Shown: positions 6,179 to 6,417 of the stretch, one piece after another
Layout: every line of letters begins with the position of its first letter
How positions within the stretch are numbered: the first letter of the stretch is position 1
Source of the DNA: UBA8437 sp963580005
Lineage (GTDB): Bacteria > Planctomycetota > Planctomycetia > Planctomycetales > Planctomycetaceae
Assembly: GCA_963580005.1 (NCBI GenBank)
Contig: CAUZJR010000328.1
Span: 1 to 6,417, forward strand
Direction of reading: 5' to 3'
Length of the DNA stretch: 6,417 nucleotides
Notes under the pieces: model-generated
What the model was told of the DNA's origin: nothing
Database searches by the model: none
What the model saw: the letters and a program-made list of their open reading frames with translations, nothing else
Program-made: the position numbers and the translations under genes

Positions 6179-6417
6179 CTAGGAAATCCGCACGTCCTTG
6201 CCGTGCTGATCCTTGCAGGTGACCTTGAGATGGTTGGGAGAGCAGTCCTTGAGTGTTGAGATCGAGACGGTGGCTCCGCACTGCTGTTCGATTTCGTTGA
6301 GGCTGCTTCGTTTGCGATTATTGAGATATTCGCCGACGCGAGTGTGGACTTCGAGCCTGATGGTCTTGACGCTGCTGCGGCTGGCGTTGCTGGCCACGAG
6401 CCTCATGACCTCGATCG
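6179..6417 (-). CDS. Ribonuclease E/G family protein, C-terminal end (partial)
   Basis: Only the last ~79 codons are in the window; the frame stays open to the right edge. The visible part reads IEVMRLVASNA, then TIRLEVHTRVGEYLNNRKRSS, then a short beta-rich end. This resembles the small C-terminal domain of RNase E/G nuclease modules, where E. coli RNase E has a helix of the type 'alSILRLIEEEA', then 'EVxAIVPVPVASYLLNEKRSAVNAIE'. RNase E/G are endonucleases for mRNA decay and rRNA maturation. The protein stops (TAG at 6181-6179) soon after this domain, so there is no RNase E-type scaffold tail at the C-terminus. The active-site DNase-like domain and S1 domain lie outside the window. The position upstream of rplU is a familiar arrangement and supports the call. 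An internal ATG at 6406 is not the real start. Whether it is RNase E or RNase G cannot be decided. Confidence 0.83.
   Translation of the reverse strand, partial: IEVMRLVASNASRSSVKTIRLEVHTRVGEYLNNRKRSSLNEIEQQCGATVSISTLKDCSPNHLKVTCKDQHGKDVRIS

Noticed and set aside
6036..6281. Minus-strand 81-codon frame across the RNase-rplU gap
   Set aside because: It overlaps the RNase 3' end and the rplU 5' end in another frame and has no recognisable features.

Overview
The window is GC-rich DNA from a bacterium, most likely a member of the Planctomycetota. The main evidence is a secreted dehydrogenase of the 'PVC-type heme-binding CxxCH' class, a family that is greatly expanded in planctomycetes and relatives. 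The second clue is a ribosomal protein L21 with a long acidic tail. No mobile-element gene, tRNA, rRNA or CRISPR array is visible.

Layout from left to right. (1) A minus-strand gene (18-959) encodes a ten-helix EamA/DMT-family inner-membrane transporter. (2) A 131-bp divergent intergenic region (960-1090) holds weak, overlapping promoter candidates and a 9-bp inverted repeat. (3) A plus-strand gene (1091-4180) encodes an exported three-part protein of about 1029 residues: a sorbosone/glucose-dehydrogenase-like beta-propeller, an alpha-helical HEAT-like middle, and a C-terminal cytochrome c domain with CxxCH. (4) A 72-bp convergent gap is almost filled by a 57-bp imperfect palindrome (4187-4243). 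(5) On the minus strand from right to left come the 3' end of an RNase E/G gene (running off the right edge), rplU (L21, 5528-6088), and a class V aminotransferase-fold PLP enzyme related to cysteine desulfurases (4253-5506).

How the genes relate. RNase E/G next to rplU is a common bacterial neighbourhood, but rpmA (L27), which usually follows rplU, is not here. Its place is taken by the PLP enzyme, only 21 bp downstream of rplU, so the two are probably co-transcribed. The PLP enzyme keeps the cofactor lysine and other PLP-site residues but has Tyr where SufS-type desulfurases have the catalytic Cys, so its reaction is probably not ordinary cysteine desulfuration. The dehydrogenase and the transporter are divergently transcribed, and nothing in the sequence ties their functions together.

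I see no clear evidence for a wholly new multi-gene system. The points most worth a second look are the palindrome, the recently expanded acidic repeat in L21, the L27 replacement by a Cys-less desulfurase relative, and the divergent control region.
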